Below, one piece after another: positions 45,996 to 57,051 of a stretch of DNA of 64,000 bases. The notes under the pieces are model-generated. The model saw only the letters and a list, made by a program, of their open reading frames with translations. It searched no databases and had not been told where the DNA came from. A program made the translations under genes and the position numbers. The stretch is from Serratia sp. Ag1 (lineage in GTDB: Bacteria > Pseudomonadota > Gammaproteobacteria > Enterobacterales > Enterobacteriaceae): positions 204,857-268,856 of the forward strand of contig NZ_JQEI01000008.1 in NCBI RefSeq assembly GCF_000743355.1. Direction: 5' to 3'. Each line of letters starts with the position of its first letter. Position 1 is the stretch's first letter.

Positions 45996-48900
45996 TCACG
46001 CCGCCAACGTATGCTCCCTGAAAGCGGCTAACAGCTCTTCAATAAATTTCAGCCTTGCTGGGCGCTCGGTGAGATCCAGCATAAACTTCAGTTTGGTAGG
46101 GCCATCAAGACGATAAACCTGCGGTTTACTTTGCAGCAAGCCAATCAGATAGCCCGGTTCAACGCGATTTTTCTCACCGAATTCGATAAACCCACCGCGT
46201 TCGTTACCTTCTATCCGTTTGATGCCTAACTTCTGTGCATGCTGACGCATTGCGGCACTTTGCAGCAGATTGCGTGCGGCATCCGGCAACAGCCCGAAAC
46301 GATCGATCAGCTCCACTTTCAACTCTTCCAGCTCCGCCGTATTTTTCGCACTGGCAATACGCTTATAGAAAGACAAACGGGTATTCACATCCGGGATAAA
46401 GTCATCAGGCAGTAAGGTTGGCATGCGCAGTTCGACTTCAGTCTGATTGCTGGTGAGGTCTTCCAGCGAAGGCTCACGCCCGTTTTTCAGCGCATCGACG
46501 GCGCTTTCCAGCAGTTCCATATACAGCGAGAAACCGACGGTGGTCATCTGCCCGCTCTGGTCTTCGCCCAGTAACTCACCAGCACCACGAATTTCGAGAT
46601 CGTGCGTCGCCAGCGCAAACCCGGCCCCCAAATCCTCCAGGGCGGCGATGGCCTCCAGGCGTTTGTGCGCATCGGCACTCATGGTTTTTGGATGCGGCGT
46701 CAGCAGGTAAGCGTAGGCCTGGTGGTGTGAACGCCCAACGCGGCCACGAAGCTGGTGCAGCTGTGCCAGGCCGAAACGATCGGCACGCTCAATGACGATG
46801 GTATTGGCGCTCGGAATATCAATACCGGTTTCGATAATGGTGGTGCACACCAACACGTTAAAGCGCTGATGATGGAAATCGTTCATCACCCGTTCCAGAT
46901 CGCGTTCGCGCATCTGGCCGTGGCCGATAGCGATGCGCGCTTCTGGCACCAACTCTGCCAAGCGTTCGGCTGCTTTATCAATGTTTTCCACGTCGTTATA
47001 CAGGTAATACACCTGCCCACCACGCAGTACTTCACGCAGAATGGCTTCGCGAACTACCAGGTTGTCGTATTCGCGCACAAAGGTTTTCACCGCCAAGCGG
47101 CGAGCCGGTGGGGTGGCGATGATCGACAGATCGCGCATACCGCTCATTGCCATATTCAACGTGCGTGGAATTGGCGTGGCGGTGAGCGTCAGAATATCCA
47201 CATCCGCGCGCATTGCTTTAATGCGCTCTTTGTGGCGCACACCAAAGCGGTGTTCTTCATCAACGATCAACAGCCCTAAATCTTTCCAGCGCAGATCGCT
47301 CTGCAACAGTTTATGGGTGCCAATCAGAATATCGACTTTGCCCTCTGCGGTTTCTTCCAACACCTGTTGCTGTTCTTTGGCACTGCGAAAACGTGACATC
47401 ATTTCAATACGGATCGGCCAGGTGGCAAAACGATCGCGGAAGTTATCGAAGTGCTGCTGTGCCAATAGCGTGGTCGGCACCAATACCGCGACCTGTTTAT
47501 TGTTCTCCACTGCCAGGAAAGCGGCGCGCATCGCCACTTCGGTTTTACCAAAGCCAACATCGCCACAGACCAACCGATCCATCGCCAGCGGCTGGCACAT
47601 GTCGCTCAGCACCGCGTTGATGGCCTGTTCCTGATCGGGCGTGGTTTCAAACGGGAAGGTTTGGCAGAACAACTGGTATTGCTCGCGGTTATGCTTGAAG
47701 GCAAAGCCTGCTTTGGCGGCGCGCTGTGCGTAGATGTCCAGCAGCTCTGCCGCCACGTCGCGCACGCGTTCGGCGGCTTTCTGCCGTGCCCGCGACCAGG
47801 CATCGCCACCCAGTTTGTGTAACGGTGCGTTCTCGTCTGCGCCCCCGGCGTAGCGGTTAATCAGATGCAGAGAGGAAACCGGCACATACAGCTTGTCCTC
47901 ACCCGCGTAAGAGAGGATCAGGTATTCTGCCTTGATGCCGCCAGCTTCCAGCGTGGTGAGGCCAACATAGCGCCCCACGCCGTGTTCCAGGTGCACCACC
48001 GGTTGGCCTGGATGCAATTCCGCCAGATTGCGGATCAGGGTATCGGTATTGATGGTGCGGCGGTTATCCTGCCGACGGCGGCTGACGCGTTCGCCGAGCA
48101 AATCGCTTTCACAAATCAGCGCCCGGTTGCGCAGGCTATCCAGAAAGCCGCGTTCAGAGGCACCGATCATCATATAACGGCCCGGCGCTTCGGCCTCGTC
48201 GAGGTGCTGGATCAGGCGGGTGCTCAGCTTGATACGGCCCAGCAAATCCTGCAGCGTTTCACGGCGGCCTTCGCTCTCGACCGAGAAGATGACGCTACCG
48301 CTAAAACTTTCGATAAATCGGCGCAGGTTATCCAGCGGCGCTTTCTGCTGTGCCTGGACGGAAAGATCGGGCAACACCTGATAACCCAGATTGGTGCTAC
48401 CTGCTTTGGCGGGCAGATCATCGGTTTTCAGCGCCATACGCGGCCAGGCTTTCAATTCGGCGAACAGCGCATCCACGCGTAGCCACAGCGTATCGGGGGC
48501 GAGCAAGGGGCGCATCGGGTCAATCCGGCGGCTCTCAAAACGCTGATTCACGTCCAGCCAGAAGCGCTCGGCGGCGTTTTCCAGATTGCCCGTGTTGACG
48601 ATCAGCGTATTGGCTGGCAGATAGCTGAATAAAGAGGGCAGCGGCTGGCTGAAGAACAGCGGTTGCCAGTATTCAATACCGGCGGGCCAAGTGCCTTTGC
48701 TCACCTGCTGATAAATATGTTCGGCGTCACGGCGCACCTCAAACTGTTCACGCCATTGGCTACGGAACAGCTCAATGGCGGTTTTATCGGTAGGGAACTC
48801 ATGGGCAGGCAGCAGGTTGATGGCTTCTACTTCGCTTAGCGTGCGTTGAGTATCCACGTCGAAGGTGCGCAGGCTGTCGATTTCGTCATCGAAAAAGTCG

Positions 48901-49469
48901 ATGCGGTAAGGTTCTTCGCTGCCCATGGGGTACAGATCCAACAGCGCTCCACGGGTGGCAAACTCACCGTGCTCCATCACCTGATCAACACTGCGATAAC
49001 CCGCCTGTTCCAACTGCGCACGCAGGAGATCCCGTGACTGCCGCTGGCCTTTCTTCATCACCAGCGCATGGCCGTGCAGGAATTCGTGCGGGCAAACGCG
49101 CTGCATCAGGGTATTGACTGGCAAAATAATAATGCCGCGCGCCATGTTCGGCAGATGGTACAGGCTGGAAAGGCGCGCGGAGATAATCTCCTGATGCGGC
49201 GAGAAACTGTCGTATGGCAGCGTTTCCCAGTCTGAAAGCGTGGTCACCATCTGATTGGTAAACTGTTGGATCTCGTCACGCAACCGCAGCGCGTTTTGCA
49301 TATCCGGGGCGATGAGCATCACCGGCCCTTGATGACGCTCGGCGATTTCTGCGCATTCAACGGCACAGGCAGAACCGGTTAATTGCCCCAGTTGGCGCAA
49401 ATCACCTGCGCGATCGGGTAGGGAGTAACGAGAAGATGAGGAACGGCGGCTATTATCAGAAGTGCTCAT
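45996..49469 (-). CDS. mfd: Transcription-repair coupling factor Mfd
   Basis: 1157 residues (E. coli 1148; the extra residues are a Ser/Arg-rich N-terminus). Mfd pushes RNA polymerase off lesions and recruits UvrA. Order: UvrB-homology module (1-350), RNA polymerase interaction domain around 490-570 (HLEHGVGRYVGLTTLEAGG), then RecG-like motor with Walker A GDVGFGKTEVAMRAA near 630 and DEEH near 735, the TRG motif region near 920, and the C-terminal inhibitory domain from about 1000 (ELRMPTLLPDDFIPDVNTRL). Start ATG at 49467-49469. Divergent from lolC, as in E. coli. Confidence 0.97.
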   Translation of the reverse strand: MSTSDNSRRSSSSRYSLPDRAGDLRQLGQLTGSACAVECAEIAERHQGPVMLIAPDMQNALRLRDEIQQFTNQMVTTLSDWETLPYDSFSPHQEIISARLSSLYHLPNMARGIIILPVNTLMQRVCPHEFLHGHALVMKKGQRQSRDLLRAQLEQAGYRSVDQVMEHGEFATRGALLDLYPMGSEEPYRIDFFDDEIDSLRTFDVDTQRTLSEVEAINLLPAHEFPTDKTAIELFRSQWREQFEVRRDAEHIYQQVSKGTWPAGIEYWQPLFFSQPLPSLFSYLPANTLIVNTGNLENAAERFWLDVNQRFESRRIDPMRPLLAPDTLWLRVDALFAELKAWPRMALKTDDLPAKAGSTNLGYQVLPDLSVQAQQKAPLDNLRRFIESFSGSVIFSVESEGRRETLQDLLGRIKLSTRLIQHLDEAEAPGRYMMIGASERGFLDSLRNRALICESDLLGERVSRRRQDNRRTINTDTLIRNLAELHPGQPVVHLEHGVGRYVGLTTLEAGGIKAEYLILSYAGEDKLYVPVSSLHLINRYAGGADENAPLHKLGGDAWSRARQKAAERVRDVAAELLDIYAQRAAKAGFAFKHNREQYQLFCQTFPFETTPDQEQAINAVLSDMCQPLAMDRLVCGDVGFGKTEVAMRAAFLAVENNKQVAVLVPTTLLAQQHFDNFRDRFATWPIRIEMMSRFRSAKEQQQVLEETAEGKVDILIGTHKLLQSDLRWKDLGLLIVDEEHRFGVRHKERIKAMRADVDILTLTATPIPRTLNMAMSGMRDLSIIATPPARRLAVKTFVREYDNLVVREAILREVLRGGQVYYLYNDVENIDKAAERLAELVPEARIAIGHGQMRERDLERVMNDFHHQRFNVLVCTTIIETGIDIPSANTIVIERADRFGLAQLHQLRGRVGRSHHQAYAYLLTPHPKTMSADAHKRLEAIAALEDLGAGFALATHDLEIRGAGELLGEDQSGQMTTVGFSLYMELLESAVDALKNGREPSLEDLTSNQTEVELRMPTLLPDDFIPDVNTRLSFYKRIASAKNTAELEELKVELIDRFGLLPDAARNLLQSAAMRQHAQKLGIKRIEGNERGGFIEFGEKNRVEPGYLIGLLQSKPQVYRLDGPTKLKFMLDLTERPARLKFIEELLAAFREHTLAA

Positions 49470-49765
49470 TCAGTTATCTTTAATCAATGAATTGAATAAC
49501 AGTTTTTGTGGTGTTCACCGTGCTGGTTAACGAGTGAATACCACAAAACCCTGTTTACCCGGCACAAACCCGCGTGCGCCTTTACCTTAGTTATACTAGC
49601 CCAGCGGCTAAGAAACTGACACCGGTAAAGTATGCTCAAGGCTGCTATTGGGCGTTATTTAACCGCTGCCGAGAGAATAAAACCCGCAGGGTGGTTCCAT
49701 AAACCGGGGTGAGCCATTATTATCCATGCTCAATTTGCTTAAGCTACGGCAACCAAACGGATTTC

Positions 49766-50968
49766 ATGTATCAACCTGTCGCGTTATTCATTGGCCTGCG
49801 TTACATGCGCGGGCGAGCTTCAGACCGCTTTGGGCGGTTTGTCTCCTGGCTTTCCACCATCGGTATTACGCTGGGTGTGATGGCTTTGGTCACCGTGCTG
49901 TCCGTGATGAATGGCTTCGAAAAAGATCTCGAAAACAACATTCTGGGCTTAATGCCACAGGCACTGATTACCAGCAAGCAGGGGGCGATCAACCCAGAGC
50001 AACTCCCGGCGGCTGCCTTGCAGGGGTTGCAAGGCGTAGAGCGTATCGCCCCACTGACCACCGGTGACGTTGTGCTGCAAAGCGCGCGCAGTGTTGCTGT
50101 GGGGGTGATTCTGGGGGTGAACCCGGATGAAGCGGATCCGCTGTCACCCTACCTGATCAACGTCAAGCAGCAACAGTTGCAGCCCGGGGAATACAATCTG
50201 ATTATTGGCGAACAACTGGCTGGCCAGTTGGGCGTCAAACGTGGCGATCAACTGCGCCTGATGGTGCCAAGTGCCAGCCAGTTTACCCCGATGGGGCGCA
50301 TTCCCAGCCAACGGCTGTTTACCATCATTGGCACTTTCCATGCGAATAGTGAGGTAGATGGCTATCAATTGTTGGCTAACCAGCAGGATGCTTCACGTCT
50401 GATGCGTTATCCGGCGGGGAATATCACCGGTTGGCGTCTGTTCCTGCAACAGCCGTTGCAGGTGGATACCCTCAGCCAGCAACCGCTGCCGGAAGGCTCC
50501 ATATGGAAAGACTGGCGCGAGCGCAAGGGGGAGCTGTTCCAGGCGGTGCGCATGGAGAAAAACATGATGGGATTGCTGCTCAGCCTGATTGTGGCGGTGG
50601 CGGCGTTCAATATCATAACCTCTTTAGGCTTGCTGGTGATGGAGAAGCAGGGCGAGGTCGCTATTTTGCAGACGTTGGGCCTGACGCGGCGCCAGATTAT
50701 GACGGTCTTTATCGTGCAAGGTGCCAGTGCGGGCATTATTGGTTCGCTGCTCGGGACATTGCTGGGGGTGCTGCTGGCCAGTAACCTGAACAATCTGATG
50801 CCGATTCTGGGGGCTCTGATCGACGGCGCTTCGCTGCCGGTAGCGGTTGACCCGCTGCAGGTCACGATCATCGCCGTGGCGGCGATGGCGGTTTCCTTAT
50901 TATCCACGCTTTACCCTTCATGGCGCGCTGCCGCCGTACAACCCGCTGAGGCTTTACGTTATGAGTAA
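49766..50968 (+). CDS. lolC: Lipoprotein-releasing ABC transporter permease LolC
   Basis: 400 residues from ATG 49766 (E. coli 399). With LolD and LolE it extracts lipoproteins from the inner membrane and hands them to LolA; LolC holds the LolA-binding hook. One N-terminal helix (about 24-47), a large periplasmic domain, and three C-terminal helices with [21 protein letters not shown] near 267. The frame extends upstream to 49709 but the family begins [17 protein letters not shown]. The stop overlaps lolD (ATGAGTAA). Confidence 0.96.
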   Translation: MYQPVALFIGLRYMRGRASDRFGRFVSWLSTIGITLGVMALVTVLSVMNGFEKDLENNILGLMPQALITSKQGAINPEQLPAAALQGLQGVERIAPLTTGDVVLQSARSVAVGVILGVNPDEADPLSPYLINVKQQQLQPGEYNLIIGEQLAGQLGVKRGDQLRLMVPSASQFTPMGRIPSQRLFTIIGTFHANSEVDGYQLLANQQDASRLMRYPAGNITGWRLFLQQPLQVDTLSQQPLPEGSIWKDWRERKGELFQAVRMEKNMMGLLLSLIVAVAAFNIITSLGLLVMEKQGEVAILQTLGLTRRQIMTVFIVQGASAGIIGSLLGTLLGVLLASNLNNLMPILGALIDGASLPVAVDPLQVTIIAVAAMAVSLLSTLYPSWRAAAVQPAEALRYE

Positions 50969-51665
50969 TCATCTTTTATTGCAGTGCGACAGCCTGTGCA
51001 AGACCTATCAGGAAGGCAATCTGCATACCGATGTGCTGCGCAATGTCAGTTTTGCTATGCAACCGGGCGAGATGATGGCGATCGTCGGCAGTTCGGGTTC
51101 CGGTAAAAGTACCTTGTTGCATCTGCTGGGCGGATTGGATACCCCAACCTCCGGTGAGGTGATCTTCAAAGGGCAGTCATTGAATGTGCTTTCTTCCACT
51201 GCCAAGGCAGAGTTGCGTAACCGTCAACTGGGTTTTATCTACCAGTTCCATCATCTGTTGCCGGATTTTACCGCCTTGGAAAACGCCGCGATGCCGCTGC
51301 TGATTGGCGGCATCAAACCAGCACAGGCGCAGGAAAAAGCGCGGGAAATGCTGGCAGCGGTGGGGTTGGAGAAGCGCAGTAAGCATCGTCCAGCGGAGCT
51401 TTCTGGCGGTGAGCGCCAGCGGGTGGCAATTGCCCGTGCGCTGGTGAATAACCCTGCGCTGGTGCTGGCGGATGAACCAACCGGTAATCTCGATCAGCGT
51501 ACCGCCGACAGCATCTTTGATTTGTTGGGCGAATTAAACGTGCGCCAGGGCACTGCTTTCCTGGTGGTGACCCACGATCTGCAATTGGCGCGCCGCTTGA
51601 GCCGCCAGTTGGAAATGCGTGATGGCCATCTGCAAGCTCATTCCCCCTTGATGAGGGCAGAGTAA
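50961..51665 (+). CDS. lolD: Lipoprotein-releasing ABC ATPase LolD
   Basis: 234 residues from ATG 50961 (E. coli 233). Cytoplasmic ATPase of LolCDE. Walker [10 protein letters not shown] at 42-50, Q-loop region [15 protein letters not shown] near 93, signature [15 protein letters not shown] near 147, Walker [13 protein letters not shown] near 167 and switch histidine VVTHD near 200. It overlaps lolC by eight bases and shares one base of its stop with lolE ATG. Confidence 0.97.
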   Translation: MSNHLLLQCDSLCKTYQEGNLHTDVLRNVSFAMQPGEMMAIVGSSGSGKSTLLHLLGGLDTPTSGEVIFKGQSLNVLSSTAKAELRNRQLGFIYQFHHLLPDFTALENAAMPLLIGGIKPAQAQEKAREMLAAVGLEKRSKHRPAELSGGERQRVAIARALVNNPALVLADEPTGNLDQRTADSIFDLLGELNVRQGTAFLVVTHDLQLARRLSRQLEMRDGHLQAHSPLMRAE

Positions 51666-52912
51666 TGAGCGCTTCGCCACTTTCTTTATTGATGGCGCTG
51701 CGTTTTAGCCGGGGTCGGCGGCGTGGCGGCATGGTCTCGCTGATTTCGGTGATCTCTACCATTGGCATTGCGCTGGGGGTGGCGGTATTGATCGTCGGCC
51801 TGAGTGCGATGAACGGCTTTGAGCGCGAACTGCAGAACCGCATTTTGGCGGTGGTGCCGCACGGTGAGATCGAGCCGGTTAATCAACCGTTTGAAAATTG
51901 GCCGGAAATCCAGCAGCGGATGGCGAAAGTGCCGGGTATTCTGGCCGTTGCCCCTTATATCAACTTTACTGGCCTGATGGAAAACGGCACCCAGTTGCGT
52001 GCAGTGCAGGTTAAAGGGGTTGATCCCGCGCAGGAAAGCCAGCTAAGCGCTTTGCCGAAATACGTGCAGGGCGATGCCTGGGCCAATTTTAAGTCTGGTG
52101 AACAGCAGGTGATACTGGGGAAAGGCGTGGCCGAAGCGTTAGGCGTGAAAACCGGTTCCTATGTGACGGTGATGATCCCGAACAGCGATCCAGAAATGAA
52201 ACTGCTGCAGCCGAAGCGTATTCGCCTGCAGGTGGCTGGTATTCTGCAGCTCAGCGGTCAGCTTGATCACAGTTTGGCGCTGGTGCCATTGGCCGACGCG
52301 CAACAGTATATGGATATGGGTGACAGTGTCACTGGGTTGGCGATCAAAGTTAATGATGTGTTTGCCGCCAACAAGCTGGTGCGCGATGCGGGCGAGGTCA
52401 CTAATGCCTACGTTTATATCAAAAGCTGGATTGGTACCTACGGTTATATGTACCGTGATATTCAGATGATCCGCGCCATTATGTATCTGGCCATGGTACT
52501 GGTGATCGGGGTGGCGTGCTTCAACATCGTTTCCACCCTGGTGATGGCGGTGAAAGATAAAAGCGGCGATATTGCCGTGTTGCGTACCCTTGGCGCTAAA
52601 GACGGGTTTATTCGCGCGATTTTTATCTGGTACGGCCTCTTGGCCGGGGCGTTGGGTAGCCTGATTGGTGTGGTGGTTGGCGTGATTGCTTCGTTGCAGC
52701 TCACCAATCTGATCAAGGGGATCGAAAAGTTGATGGGGCACTCCTTCCTGTCCGGTGACATCTACTTTATCGATTTCCTGCCGTCTGAGCTGCACTGGCT
52801 GGATGTGCTTATCGTGCTGGCTACTGCCATTGTGCTTAGCCTGCTGGCCAGTTGGTATCCGGCCCGGCGAGCGAGCCGGATCGATCCTGCCCGCGTCTTG
52901 AGCGGACAATAA
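51665..52912 (+). CDS. lolE: Lipoprotein-releasing ABC transporter permease LolE
   Basis: 415 residues (E. coli 414). Partner permease of LolC, thought to open for the lipoprotein substrate. N-terminal membrane helix (about 22-48; [20 protein letters not shown]), a periplasmic domain, three C-terminal helices ([20 protein letters not shown] near 280) and the end motif [21 protein letters not shown] 51665 overlaps the lolD stop. A terminator follows. Confidence 0.96.
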   Translation: MSASPLSLLMALRFSRGRRRGGMVSLISVISTIGIALGVAVLIVGLSAMNGFERELQNRILAVVPHGEIEPVNQPFENWPEIQQRMAKVPGILAVAPYINFTGLMENGTQLRAVQVKGVDPAQESQLSALPKYVQGDAWANFKSGEQQVILGKGVAEALGVKTGSYVTVMIPNSDPEMKLLQPKRIRLQVAGILQLSGQLDHSLALVPLADAQQYMDMGDSVTGLAIKVNDVFAANKLVRDAGEVTNAYVYIKSWIGTYGYMYRDIQMIRAIMYLAMVLVIGVACFNIVSTLVMAVKDKSGDIAVLRTLGAKDGFIRAIFIWYGLLAGALGSLIGVVVGVIASLQLTNLIKGIEKLMGHSFLSGDIYFIDFLPSELHWLDVLIVLATAIVLSLLASWYPARRASRIDPARVLSGQ

Positions 52913-52921
52913 TAGAAATCT

Positions 52922-52949
52922 GGGGCTGATTAAGACGCCCCATTTTTTT
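52922..52949 (+). terminator. Rho-independent terminator of lolCDE
   Basis: Stem GGGGC/GCCCC, ten-base loop, then a run of seven T; ends only 17 bases before nagK, so nagK may be partly read through or have its own promoter. Confidence 0.75.
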
Positions 52950-52965
52950 AGCCGGAGGCTGAGTT

Positions 52966-53880
52966 ATGTACTACGGTTTCGATATGGGTGGCACCAAGAT
53001 TGAGCTGGGTGTGTTCGATGCCGATCTGCAGCCTGTCTGGCAGAAGCGGGTGCCAACGCCGCGTGATGATTACAGGCAATTACTGGCGGTCTTGCGCGAT
53101 CTCACTTATGAAGCCGACGCGCGGTGTGGCTCGCCAGGCTCCGTGGGTATCGGTATCCCAGGGCTGCCGAATGAAGATGGCACTTTGTTTACCGCCAATG
53201 TGCCTGCCGCCATGGGGCAGCCGTTGCCGCGAGATCTGAGCACCTTGATTGGCCGCGAAGTCAGGGTAGATAACGATGCTAACTGTTTTGCGTTGTCAGA
53301 AGCCTGGGATGATGAGTTCCGCCACTACCCTTGCGTGCTGGGCATGATCCTTGGCACCGGAGTGGGCGGTGGTTTGATCGTCGATGGCAAGGTGTTGTCT
53401 GGGCGCAACTATATTGCTGGCGAGTTTGGCCACTTCCGTTTACCCGTGGATGCGCTGGAGGTGTTAGGGCGTGATATACCTCGCGTAGCATGCGGTTGTG
53501 GTCATGAGGGTTGCATTGAAAATTACATATCGGGCCGCGGATTTGAGTGGATGTATAGTCACTTTTATCAGCATCACTTGCCTGCACCACAGATTATTGC
53601 GCATTATCAGGCGGGTGAGCCACGGGCCATGGCGCACGTAGATCGTTTTCTCGAGGTGCTGGCGATATGCCTGGCTAATCTGCTGACCATCGTCGATCCG
53701 CATCTGTTGGTGATTGGCGGCGGGTTATCGAATTTTGATGCGATCTACCAGGCGTTGCCGCAGCGTTTGCCTGCCCATCTGCTGCGAGTAGCGAAACTGC
53801 CGCGCATCGAGAAGGCGCGTTATGGTGATGCAGGCGGTGTTCGTGGCGCCGCGTTTCTCAATTTGGTGCGTAATAAATAA
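52966..53880 (+). CDS. nagK: N-acetyl-D-glucosamine kinase NagK
   Basis: 304 residues (E. coli 303). ROK-family kinase making GlcNAc-6-phosphate from recycled GlcNAc. ATP-binding [18 protein letters not shown] at 1-18; ROK zinc motif [19 protein letters not shown] near 176-194 with the His-Cys ligands; catalytic Asp in [14 protein letters not shown] near 107. Complements NagZ at 41759. GGAGG precedes the ATG. Confidence 0.95.
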   Translation: MYYGFDMGGTKIELGVFDADLQPVWQKRVPTPRDDYRQLLAVLRDLTYEADARCGSPGSVGIGIPGLPNEDGTLFTANVPAAMGQPLPRDLSTLIGREVRVDNDANCFALSEAWDDEFRHYPCVLGMILGTGVGGGLIVDGKVLSGRNYIAGEFGHFRLPVDALEVLGRDIPRVACGCGHEGCIENYISGRGFEWMYSHFYQHHLPAPQIIAHYQAGEPRAMAHVDRFLEVLAICLANLLTIVDPHLLVIGGGLSNFDAIYQALPQRLPAHLLRVAKLPRIEKARYGDAGGVRGAAFLNLVRNK

Positions 53881-53889
53881 GGAGAGTTC

Positions 53890-54741
53890 ATGCACACTCG
53901 CCATCGGTTGTGTCGGTTTCGCAAAAATAAGCATGTGTTGCATCAACGCTTTCGCTCCAGGATTTTTCACCGAGATACTATGGCTGCGGCGGAATTGAAA
54001 AAACCCTTTGTTGTGGTGCTGACAGGGGCGGGGATTTCTGCTGAATCGGGCATTCGCACGTTCCGTGCCGACGATGGGCTATGGGAAGAGCATCAGGTGG
54101 AGGATGTGGCGACGCCAGAGGGGTATCGGCGCAATCCTGCACTGGTTCAGGCATTTTACAATGCGCGCCGCCAGCAGCTTCAGCAGCCGAGTATTGCGCC
54201 TAATGCCGCTCATCGCGTGCTGGCGGAGCTTGAAGAGTGGCTGGGGGATAATTTCCTGCTGGTAACCCAGAATATTGATAATTTGCATGAACGTGCAGGC
54301 AGTAAGCGGGTGCTGCATATGCATGGCGAGCTGCTGAAGGTGCGCTGTACCCATTCTGGGCAGGTATTTAACTGGCCCGGTGAGCTGAACGTGGAGGACC
54401 GCTGCCATTGTTGCCAGTTCCCGGCACCGTTACGCCCGCACGTGGTGTGGTTTGGTGAAATGCCGCTCAGGATGACCGAAATCTATGAAGCATTGGCAAA
54501 AGCTGACTTCTTCGTGGCAATCGGGACTTCTGGCCACGTTTATCCGGCGGCAGGCTTTGTGCATGAAGCGCGGTCGGCGGGGGCCTATACCATTGAGCTG
54601 AACCTGGAGCCGAGCCAGGTGGAAAGCCAGTTTGATGAAAAACATTATGGCCCGGCCAGTGAGGTGGTGCCGCGTTTCGTTCATAAGTTGCTGATGGGCA
54701 AGCTCGAACGGGCAGACATACCTTATAACGGCGCTAAATAG
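53890..54741 (+). CDS. cobB: NAD-dependent protein deacylase CobB
   Basis: 283 residues from ATG 53890 (AAGGAGA upstream), corresponding to the long 279-residue form of E. coli CobB with a basic N-terminal extension ([12 protein letters not shown]). Class III sirtuin: NAD loop [14 protein letters not shown] near 47-60, [12 protein letters not shown] near 129, catalytic His in [13 protein letters not shown] near 146 and the zinc-region cysteines [10 protein letters not shown] second internal ATG at 53980 could give the short form, as in E. coli. Nine bases after nagK, probably the same transcript. Confidence 0.95.
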   Translation: MHTRHRLCRFRKNKHVLHQRFRSRIFHRDTMAAAELKKPFVVVLTGAGISAESGIRTFRADDGLWEEHQVEDVATPEGYRRNPALVQAFYNARRQQLQQPSIAPNAAHRVLAELEEWLGDNFLLVTQNIDNLHERAGSKRVLHMHGELLKVRCTHSGQVFNWPGELNVEDRCHCCQFPAPLRPHVVWFGEMPLRMTEIYEALAKADFFVAIGTSGHVYPAAGFVHEARSAGAYTIELNLEPSQVESQFDEKHYGPASEVVPRFVHKLLMGKLERADIPYNGAK

Positions 54742-54751
54742 TTATTGATTC

Positions 54752-54859
54752 TATACCCAAAATAATTCGAGTTGCTTGCAGCGGCCTCGAAGGGGCGAGG
54801 CCCAGGATGGGCCGAGTAACGCAGCCAACACCCAAGCAACTCGAAGTATGACGGGTCTA
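54752..54859. repeat. ERIC-type intergenic element, shortened
   Basis: A 108-bp imperfect palindrome: left end TATACCCAAAATAATTCGAG then TTGCTTG, right end CAAGCAACTCGAAGTATGAC then GGGTCTA. Within it, CGCAGCCAACACCCAAGCAA corresponds to the right arm of ERIC elements, and the centre (GGCCTCGAAGGGGCGAGGCC) forms its own hairpin in place of the usual ERIC core. It lies between cobB and pepT in the transcript direction and may fold in RNA. Confidence 0.75.
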
Positions 54860-54954
54860 ATGATTTCAGTGAAATCTGACTATTAATGACCTGTCTCAAT
54901 ATTTGATCCGAATCGGTTCCGCATAATGAAACGCGAAATTCTGAGGGCGGAACC

Positions 54955-56190
54955 ATGGATAAACTACTTGATCGCTTTTTTAACTACGTCTCTTTTGACA
55001 CACAGGCTAAAGCGAACGTCAAACATGTGCCGAGTACTGATGGGCAACTGAAGCTGGCGCGTGCGTTGCGGCAGGAAATGCTTGAACTGGGTTTTGAACA
55101 GGTATCGCTCAGCGAACAAGGCTGTGTGATGGGAACCCTGCGCGGTAATGTTGCCTGGCCGGTCTCTACAATTGGCTTCATTTCCCACCTTGATACTTCG
55201 CCGGATTTTTCTGGCAAGAATGTGACGCCGCAGATTGTGGAAAATTATCGCGGGGGTGACATTGCGTTGGGTATTGGTGATGAGGTGCTTTCGCCAGTGA
55301 TGTTCCCGATTTTACACCAAATGTTGGGGCAAACGCTGATCACTACCGACGGTAAAACGCTGTTGGGTGCCGACGACAAGGCTGGTATTGCAGAAATTCT
55401 TACCGCGATGATGCGGCTGAAGCAGCAAAAAATCCCACATGGCGATATTCGCGTCGCTTTTACTCCCGACGAAGAGGTGGGTAAGGGGGCGCACGTCTTT
55501 GATGTTGAAGCATTCAATGCTGAATGGGCTTATACCGTTGACGGTGGTGGTGTGGGTGAACTGGAGTGTGAGAATTTTAACGCGGCATCCGTAACGGTGA
55601 AGATCGTCGGTAATAATGTGCACCCCGGCACGGCCAAGGGGGTAATGGTCAATGCATTGTCGTTGGCGGCGCGCTTCCATCAGGCACTCCCGGCGGATGA
55701 AACACCTGAAAACACGGAAGGTTATGAAGGTTTTTATCACCTGAGCAGCATCAAAGGGCAGGTTGAGCGTGCCGAAATGCATTACATCCTGCGTGACTTT
55801 GAGCGTGAGGGTTTTGAGGTGCGCAAGCGTAAGATGATCGAAGCGGCACAAACTGTGGGCCGTGGTTTGCCTCGGGATTGTTATATCGAAGTCGCGATCG
55901 AAGACAGTTATTACAATATGCGCGATCAGGTTGCCGAACACCCGCATGTGATTGCGTTGGCGCAACAGGCGATGCGCGATTGCGATATTGAACCGGTGAT
56001 GAAACCGATTCGCGGCGGCACCGATGGAGCACAATTGTCATTCAAGGGATTACCTTGCCCGAATTTGTTTACCGGTGGTTATAATTTCCATGGCAAACAC
56101 GAGTTTATTACGCTTGAAGGGATGGAAAAAGCAGTGAGCGTGATTATGCGTATTGCTGCTTTAACGGCGACGCGTGCCAAAAATCGCTAG
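54955..56190 (+). CDS. pepT: Peptidase T (tripeptidase)
   Basis: 411 residues (E. coli 408). M20B-family dinuclear zinc aminotripeptidase. Metal ligands in order: [10 protein letters not shown] near 75-84, [13 protein letters not shown] near 137, [15 protein letters not shown] near 170 with the catalytic Glu pair, and [11 protein letters not shown] near 378. [13 protein letters not shown] near 345 is the dimerisation-domain signature. GGAACC just before the ATG is a poor ribosome site. A weak FNR-like sequence lies at 54903, but its spacing to a plausible -10 is wrong. It is the last core gene before the Rhs region. Confidence 0.95.
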   Translation: MDKLLDRFFNYVSFDTQAKANVKHVPSTDGQLKLARALRQEMLELGFEQVSLSEQGCVMGTLRGNVAWPVSTIGFISHLDTSPDFSGKNVTPQIVENYRGGDIALGIGDEVLSPVMFPILHQMLGQTLITTDGKTLLGADDKAGIAEILTAMMRLKQQKIPHGDIRVAFTPDEEVGKGAHVFDVEAFNAEWAYTVDGGGVGELECENFNAASVTVKIVGNNVHPGTAKGVMVNALSLAARFHQALPADETPENTEGYEGFYHLSSIKGQVERAEMHYILRDFEREGFEVRKRKMIEAAQTVGRGLPRDCYIEVAIEDSYYNMRDQVAEHPHVIALAQQAMRDCDIEPVMKPIRGGTDGAQLSFKGLPCPNLFTGGYNFHGKHEFITLEGMEKAVSVIMRIAALTATRAKNR

Positions 56191-56573
56191 TAGTAGAGAT
56201 GAATAGGCATCCCTTCTCCGCATGGAGGGCCGAAATCAGTCTGTTGATGTCAACCAATTCAACAGACTTCTTCCCTCTGGTTTACAGCCTTCTTCTTGGT
56301 CTATCATCTGGTCAAAAAATCCGGTGCTAACACATGTCATTCGCACGGGGCTAAATGAAGTGCCCTTGTTTGGTCTTTATCTGGGAAGGCCAGTGTTTGA
56401 ATGTCCCTTGTTGATCCTCTGGGATTCGGCGTATTGGCGTCGGGTCAAGCCGCTGACTCGTCAGGCGTCGACGTGGTGTTTTTTTGAACGTGGGGGTGTA
56501 ATGTTTAGGCATTTGAATTTATTTTAATTTTTCCGATGAGTTCATCTACATTCTATAGTGGCTCAGTAATACC
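56191..56573. other. Boundary tract between pepT and the Rhs locus
   Basis: About 380 bases. A 101-codon plus frame (56222-56527) has no ribosome site and no protein-like character; I do not accept it. A small hairpin follows pepT near 56205-56225. The accessory region starts here; no insertion sequence end or tRNA is seen at the junction. Confidence 0.4.
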
Positions 56574-56855
56574 GTGGGGTATATTCCCAATGGTAGTTAC
56601 GCCAATCCGGCACCGGCAATTAATTTAAAAGGACGTTGACTGGAGAAAGCAGGATTTATAAGAGGCTCGCTGATTATCGTAACTCTTGTTAACGGCCATC
56701 TGGTAATAACCCTGCTGCCACGGAACTCACTGCTCAATAATATGATTCAGAAGATTGCGCATTTACCGGAAGCATCGCAACGGCAACTCCAAGAGATTAT
56801 TGACGGCTTGATGGTTCAAGAACAGCTGGAAGGGTATCAGTGGGGGAGTAAATAA
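56574..56855 (+). pseudogene. SymE-like protein, interrupted by TGA (copy 1)
   Basis: The plus frame from GTG 56574 reads VGYIPNGSYANPAPAINLKG, R, then TGA at 56637-56639, then LEKAGFIRGSLIIVTLVNGH and LVI onward to TAA at 56853-56855. This is the SymE pattern (proline-led strand, L-x-G-x-W-L-E-x-A-G-F, then a V-rich strand and G-x-L-V-I), with TGA where the family has tryptophan. SymE of E. coli is an SOS-induced toxin repressed by an antisense RNA; SymE-like genes are often found beside Rhs loci. The 5' end is probably truncated, as a TAG lies just upstream in frame. Its stop overlaps the next gene (TAATG). The TGA is shared with the copy at 58919. Confidence 0.7.
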
Positions 56856-57046
56856 TGGAATACATTATTATCAATGGGCTGGAATTAACCACAGAGCAAG
56901 CCTGGGCACTGGCACAGTTTTTTAAGCGAGTTAGCTGGAATGAGATGCGCGTTAATGCCAGGAATGACAATGAGTACTATTCAATGTGTGATGCTATTAA
57001 TCAGCTACGCAAGACGCTAGCCGAACAGGGCTATGCAGCGCGTTAA
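56855..57046 (+). CDS. 63-residue protein of Rhs-linked cassette (copy 1)
   Basis: MEYIIINGLELTTEQAWALA, then QFFKRVSWNEMRV, and a C-terminal helix ending LAEQGYAAR. Mostly helical, acidic N-terminal half, aromatic-rich. I think it belongs to the small DUF7706 family of enterobacteria, function unknown, but cannot confirm that. Its ATG overlaps the stop of the SymE-like frame (TAATG), and GGGGGAG just upstream may serve as ribosome site. The second copy at 59200 encodes an identical protein (one base differs in the coding sequence that I could find), so it is under selection or was duplicated very recently. Confidence 0.7.
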   Translation: MEYIIINGLELTTEQAWALAQFFKRVSWNEMRVNARNDNEYYSMCDAINQLRKTLAEQGYAAR

Positions 57047-57051
57047 TTGGA

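Noticed and set aside
54903..54916. FNR-like sequence TTGATCCGAATCGG upstream of pepT
   Set aside because: Right half-site is imperfect and its distance to the only plausible -10 (CATAAT at 54922) does not suit activation; kept only as a remark.
56222..56527. 101-codon plus frame after pepT
   Set aside because: No Shine-Dalgarno, no recognisable fold or family, mixed composition; probably chance.
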